NCBI RefSeq assembly: GCF_002158995.1
Contig: NZ_LOHF01000025.1
Span: forward strand, 1-64,000
Source of the DNA: Pseudomonas caspiana
Lineage (GTDB): Bacteria > Pseudomonadota > Gammaproteobacteria > Pseudomonadales > Pseudomonadaceae
Reading direction: 5' to 3'
Length of the DNA: 64,000 bases
In this document: positions 60,146 to 64,000 of the stretch, one piece after another
Numbering within the stretch: position 1 is the stretch's first letter
Layout of the letters: each line of letters starts with the position of its first letter
Notes under the pieces: generated by a model
What the model was told of the DNA's origin: nothing
The model's database searches: none
What the model saw: only the letters and a program-made list of their open reading frames with translations
Made by a program: the position numbers and the translations under genes

Positions 60146-62209
60146 ATGTCGCTGCTTTCAATTGGGTTGTCCGGGATTAACGCGAGCAGTGCCGCGATCA
60201 ATACCATCGGTAACAACACGGCTAACGTGGATACCGCTGGTTATTCGCGTCAGCAGGTGATGACTACTGCTTCGGCACAGCGCAATATCGGCATTGGTGT
60301 TGGCTTCATCGGTACAGGCACGACCCTGTCCGATGTGCGCCGCATCTACAACAGCTATCTTGACGCCCAATTGCAGTCCAGTACCTCACTCAGCGCAGAC
60401 GCGGTCGCCTATTCCGGGCAGGCCAGCAAGACCGACACCTTGCTGTCTGACAGCACGACCGGCGTGGCGGCGCAGTTGTCGAAGTTCTTCACCGACCTGC
60501 AAAGTATTGCGACATACCCTACGCAGTCGGCGGAGCGCTCTTCGTTTCTGACGCAGGCAAATGCACTGTCGGCGCGCTTCAACTCAGTGGCTGCGCAGCT
60601 GTCTTCGCAGAACGAAAACGTCAACTCGCAACTGAGTACGTTCACGACTCAAGTCAATGAGTTGACCACGACCATTGCCAGCCTGAACAAACAGATTACC
60701 CAGGCGTCTGGCGGCAACACTTCGCCAAACAGCCTGCTTGATTCGCGCAACGAAGCGGTGCGCCAGCTCAGCGGCCTGGTGGGCGTTAAAGTCATTGAAA
60801 CCAATGGTAACTACGACGTTTATACCGGTACCGGACAATCGTTGGTCAGCGGTTCGTCGGCGTACAAAATGTCGGCTACCCCGAGTAAAGAAGATCCGCT
60901 GCAGTACAACGTCCAGATCACCTATGGAAACACTGATACCGATGTGACGTCAGTGATCACGGGCGGCTCGATTGGTGGTTTGCTGCGTTACCGTTCCGAA
61001 GTGTTGACGCCTGCGACCAACGAGCTGGGTCGCGTTGCTATTGTCTTGTCCGATCAGATCAACAAGCAGTTGATGCAGGGTATCGACAGCAAAGGCAACT
61101 TCGGCACCGCGTTGTTCAATAGCATCAACGATGCTGCTCTGATCACCCAGCGCAGCACCGGTGCAACGACCAACAGTGCGGGTTCCGGCAACCTGAGCGT
61201 GACGATCGGCAATGCCAGTGCGTTGACCGCTGACGATTACGAAGTGACCTTCACCGGCCCTACCGATAACGACTACCTGGTGCGCCGTTTGCCCAATGGC
61301 GAGTCTGTCGGTACGGGTTCGCTGACCGACGATCCTCCCAAGCAATTCGAAGGCTTCAGCCTGTCCCTCAGCGGGGCAGCGGTGAAAGCCGGCGACGTAT
61401 TCAAAGTGACGCCGACGCGCAATGGCGCCTCGGGCCTGGCTGTAGCGCTGACCGATCCCAAAGACATCGCTGCTGCTGCGCCGCTGACGGCGACTGCCGG
61501 TGCGAGCAACTCCGGCACCGGTGGTTTCACTCAGCCGTCGATTAGCAGCCCTGTCGATATCTACGACACGACCAAAGTGACCGACTGGAGAAACGCTGTT
61601 CAGAGCAATACGCCGATGCGTATTGTCATGGGAACGGTCACCAGTGGCGTGCAAAGCTATTCGTTGGTGAATGCCCAAGGCGCACCAGTGCTCGATCAGA
61701 ATGGTACCGCTATCACCGGCACGATCATCCCTGGCCAGAGCAACAACCTCAAGCTCAACGTGGGCTACACAGACAACAGCACCACCCCGGCTTCACAAAC
61801 CGCGCTGACCATTGAAATGTCAGTATCCGGTACGCCGCAACCCAATGACACCTTTAGCATCTCGATGACGGGCGGGGGTTCTTCGGATAACCGCAATGCT
61901 ACGGCCGCTGTTGCCTTGCAGACCGCCAAGACGGTCGGTGTGAACAATGGCAATGTGGGCACCAGCCTGTCCGGTGCGTACGGTGATCTGGTGGGCACGG
62001 TGGGTACCCGGTCAAGTCAGGGTAAAAGTGACGTCACCGCGACCGCGGCCGTTCTGACCCAGGCCAAGTCTGCACGTGACTCCGTCTCGGGCGTTTCCCT
62101 GGATGAAGAAGCGGCCAACCTGATCAAGTACCAGCAGTACTACACCGCGTCTTCGCAAATCATCAAAGCAGCGCAGTCGATCTTCTCGACGCTGCTCAAC
62201 AGCCTTTAA
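60146..62209 (+). CDS. flgK: Hook-filament junction protein FlgK (HAP1)
   Basis: FlgK joins hook and filament and is exported with the FlgN chaperone encoded at 47511. The 687-aa protein has the axial start LLSIGLSGINASSAAINTIGNNTANVDTAGYSRQQV and the C-terminal D0 SLDEEAANLIKYQQYYTASSQIIKAAQSIFSTLLNSL. A long Thr/Ser/Ala-rich variable middle domain separates them. It is somewhat longer than the 545-aa E. coli protein because of the expanded outer domain. The ATG has TATAAGG before it. It lies 10 nt after flgJ. Confidence 0.96.
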   Translation: MSLLSIGLSGINASSAAINTIGNNTANVDTAGYSRQQVMTTASAQRNIGIGVGFIGTGTTLSDVRRIYNSYLDAQLQSSTSLSADAVAYSGQASKTDTLLSDSTTGVAAQLSKFFTDLQSIATYPTQSAERSSFLTQANALSARFNSVAAQLSSQNENVNSQLSTFTTQVNELTTTIASLNKQITQASGGNTSPNSLLDSRNEAVRQLSGLVGVKVIETNGNYDVYTGTGQSLVSGSSAYKMSATPSKEDPLQYNVQITYGNTDTDVTSVITGGSIGGLLRYRSEVLTPATNELGRVAIVLSDQINKQLMQGIDSKGNFGTALFNSINDAALITQRSTGATTNSAGSGNLSVTIGNASALTADDYEVTFTGPTDNDYLVRRLPNGESVGTGSLTDDPPKQFEGFSLSLSGAAVKAGDVFKVTPTRNGASGLAVALTDPKDIAAAAPLTATAGASNSGTGGFTQPSISSPVDIYDTTKVTDWRNAVQSNTPMRIVMGTVTSGVQSYSLVNAQGAPVLDQNGTAITGTIIPGQSNNLKLNVGYTDNSTTPASQTALTIEMSVSGTPQPNDTFSISMTGGGSSDNRNATAAVALQTAKTVGVNNGNVGTSLSGAYGDLVGTVGTRSSQGKSDVTATAAVLTQAKSARDSVSGVSLDEEAANLIKYQQYYTASSQIIKAAQSIFSTLLNSL

Positions 62210-62222
62210 GGAATCGTAAATC

Positions 62223-63815
62223 ATGCGTATTTCTACTACTCAGTTTTACGAAATCTCGACCCAGAACTATCAGCGCAGCTACGCGAACGTGCTCAAGACG
62301 GGCGAAGAGGTCTCCAGCGGGGTGAAGCTCAATACCGCCAGCGACGACCCGGTCGGTGCGGCTCGTGTTCTGCAGCTTTCTCAGCAGAACTCAATGCTGA
62401 CGCAGTACAAGTCGAACATTAACGTTATCAATACCAACATTGCCAACTCTGAAACGGCACTGACCAGCATCGGGTCGGCCATCCAGGCTGCGCGTGAGCT
62501 GATCATCAAGGCTGGCAACGGTTCCTACACTGACTCTGACCGTGTTTCGACCGCGGGTGAGCTCAAGCAACTGCAAAGTCAGATTCTGGGTTTGATGAAC
62601 ACCCAGGATTCCAATGGCCAGTACATTTTTTCCGGCACCAAGTCCTCAACGCCGCCGTACTCGATGAACTCTGACGGGACTTACACCTATAACGGTGATC
62701 AGACGACCATCGATCTTGCCGTGGGTGATGGGCTCAAACTGCCAAGTAATGTCACTGGCTTTGAAGCATTCGAAAAGGCCGTCAACACAACGCGTGTGTC
62801 GTCTACCGTCAGTGCCGGTCCCAACGACGGCAAGGTAGGGCTGACCAGCGGTCTGGTGAAGTCCACCTCGGCTTACAACGACAGCTTTCAGAGCGGCGAA
62901 CCCTACACGCTGACGTTCACCAGCGGCAGTACATTCCAGATCTTTGACAGCGCCGGTAACGACAAGACCAGTGAAGTATCGACGACAGGTAACTTCGACT
63001 TCAGCACCTTCGAGAATCAGACTTTCAATTTCCGTGGTGTGGAGTTGAACTTGAACGTCAACCTGACGGCTGCCGAGAAAGCCACCGCAGCCACTGCTGG
63101 TGCGGTGTTGACCGGGCGCAGCTTCGAGGTCGCGTCGACCCCTGACAGCGTGACCGCCATCCGTAACCCGGGCAATACGTCGAGCACTGCCATCACTCAG
63201 TCCGCGGTTGGCTCGAGCGCGGCGGACAAGACTGCATTCAACACAACATTCCCGAGCAGCGGCGCAACGCTGCGCTACTCCACGGTCAATGGTTATGAGC
63301 TTTACGCTTCGCCTTATGCAGCCGGTAACACCCCGGTCGCAACCGGCGTAGTAACCGGCTCGACGGTCAAGGCGGCTGGTGTCGACTTCACGATCGCGGG
63401 CGGTCCGCCAAATGACGGTGACATTTTCATCATCGAGTCCGGTACGCACCAGACGGAGAACGTGCTCAACACGTTGACCGCAGCCATCAAAGCGATCAGT
63501 ACCCCTAGCGATGGAAATCTGGTTGCAACCCAGGCGCTGAATTCGGCACTGACTTCCGCGCTGGGTAACATCACCAGCAGCGGTGAGCAAGTGAGCACTG
63601 CTATCTCTGCCGGTGGTGCACGGCAGAATGCCGCGATTGCACAGGGCACAACCAACGATCTATTGTTGGGCAACAACGAACTTGAGTCAGGCAAAATCGT
63701 GAACAGCGATGTTGTTGAAGCGACGACACGTCTGACTTTGCAGAAGACCATGCTGGAAGCATCGCAAATGGTCTTTACCCAGTTGTCCAAGTTGAACCTG
63801 TTCAGCCAGATCTAA
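62223..63815 (+). CDS. flgL: Hook-filament junction protein FlgL (HAP3)
   Basis: FlgL is the second junction protein between hook and filament. The 530-aa protein has the flagellin-like start RISTTQFYEISTQNYQRSYANVLKTGEEVSSGVKLNTASDDPVGAARVLQL. It ends NDLLLGNNELESGKIVNSDVVEATTRLTLQKTMLEASQMVFTQLSKLNLFSQI, the D0 helix. The middle is much longer than in E. coli (about 317 aa), giving an enlarged surface domain. It follows flgK by 13 nt and closes the flg operon before the glycosyltransferase. Confidence 0.95.
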   Translation: MRISTTQFYEISTQNYQRSYANVLKTGEEVSSGVKLNTASDDPVGAARVLQLSQQNSMLTQYKSNINVINTNIANSETALTSIGSAIQAARELIIKAGNGSYTDSDRVSTAGELKQLQSQILGLMNTQDSNGQYIFSGTKSSTPPYSMNSDGTYTYNGDQTTIDLAVGDGLKLPSNVTGFEAFEKAVNTTRVSSTVSAGPNDGKVGLTSGLVKSTSAYNDSFQSGEPYTLTFTSGSTFQIFDSAGNDKTSEVSTTGNFDFSTFENQTFNFRGVELNLNVNLTAAEKATAATAGAVLTGRSFEVASTPDSVTAIRNPGNTSSTAITQSAVGSSAADKTAFNTTFPSSGATLRYSTVNGYELYASPYAAGNTPVATGVVTGSTVKAAGVDFTIAGGPPNDGDIFIIESGTHQTENVLNTLTAAIKAISTPSDGNLVATQALNSALTSALGNITSSGEQVSTAISAGGARQNAAIAQGTTNDLLLGNNELESGKIVNSDVVEATTRLTLQKTMLEASQMVFTQLSKLNLFSQI

Positions 63816-63902
63816 CACTCTGGCGTCGAGCGCAGGCCGTTTTTTTAGCGGTGAGAGGGGGCCAGGATTTGGCTGGTTCCCCGCCGCTCGTGAGTTAGTA
63901 CA

Positions 63903-64000
63903 GTGAATCAAACTCCTCTCGTTAGTATCGTCATTCCCGCCTTCAATCCACGCTACTTTCGAGCGGCGCTGCAAAGTGCCCTGGCTCAGGTTTACGAGCC
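63903..64000 (+). CDS. Partial glycosyltransferase (GT2), probable flagellin glycosylation gene
   Basis: A GTG start at 63903 gives MNQTPLVSIVIPAFNPRYFR and then AALQSALAQVYE before the window ends. This is the N-terminal GT2 nucleotide-binding strand, nearly the same as VSIVIPAYKPTFFEAALKSALRQNH in the 1173-aa protein at 37952. In pseudomonads flagellin glycosyltransferases sit between flgL and fliC, so this is very likely such a gene, but only its first 32 codons are visible. GAGAGGGGGCCAGGA about 45 nt earlier is too far to be its ribosome binding site; none stands out. Confidence 0.75.
   Translation, partial: MNQTPLVSIVIPAFNPRYFRAALQSALAQVYE

Noticed and set aside
1..64000. CRISPR array or prophage
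   Set aside because: No regularly spaced direct repeats and no phage structural genes were seen; the large cassette lacks integrase and phage genes.

Overview
The window is a chromosomal segment of a Pseudomonas, most likely of the P. fluorescens/P. syringae lineage. This rests on the gene order alaS-lysC-rsmA-tRNA, an AmrZ-type regulator, the cheR/cheV/flgAMN-flgZ block beside flgBCDE and flgFGHIJKL, Pseudomonas-type REP palindromes, and a glycosyltransferase directly after flgL.

Layout. (1) 1-9300, core: a lumazine synthase behind an FMN riboswitch, threonine aldolase, alaS, lysC with a probable internal start for a regulatory subunit, rsmA/csrA, tRNA-Ser(GCU), two identical tRNA-Arg(ACG), a small secreted protein, and mgtE. 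(2) 9400-11081: amrZ, two small membrane-anchored proteins and tRNA-Arg(CCU). (3) 11082-25380, accessory region after that tRNA: a broken FRG-domain gene, a broken serine recombinase, and a minus-strand run of four very large genes. The last three are translationally coupled: a DUF6603-like protein of 1586 aa, one of 658 aa and one of 1200 aa. Just upstream is an AT-rich 867-aa protein with an HNH/His-Me-finger-like nuclease signature. This is the best candidate for an undescribed system. (4) 25501-33318: an autotransporter with repeated Ig-like modules, an AraC-type regulator, and a TonB-dependent receptor with a signalling (STN) domain. (5) 33989-36282: a response regulator with a repeat-rich helical tail, coupled to a soluble histidine kinase. 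(6) 36703-43393: a glycan cluster with a DegT sugar aminotransferase, a methyltransferase, a 1173-aa multidomain glycosyltransferase and, further off, a hexapeptide acetyltransferase. (7) 43671-46436: a glutamine-synthetase-like enzyme and an MFS transporter. (8) 46682-63815: flagellar and chemotaxis genes. The window ends inside a second glycosyltransferase resembling the one in region 6, as expected for flagellin glycosylation next to fliC.

Regulation visible in the sequence includes good sigma54 (-24/-12) sites before flgA, flgB and flgF, a sigma28 (FliA) site before flgM, sigma70 promoters before tRNA genes, and the FMN riboswitch. Together these fit the tiered flagellar cascade: RpoN drives hook, rod and ring genes, then FliA drives the late gene flgM. 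Several starts differ from the longest open frame (alaS, lysC, flgI, flgJ, flgF with GTG, cheR with TTG, flgA, flgZ) and are argued from ribosome binding sites, promoter geometry or family N-termini.
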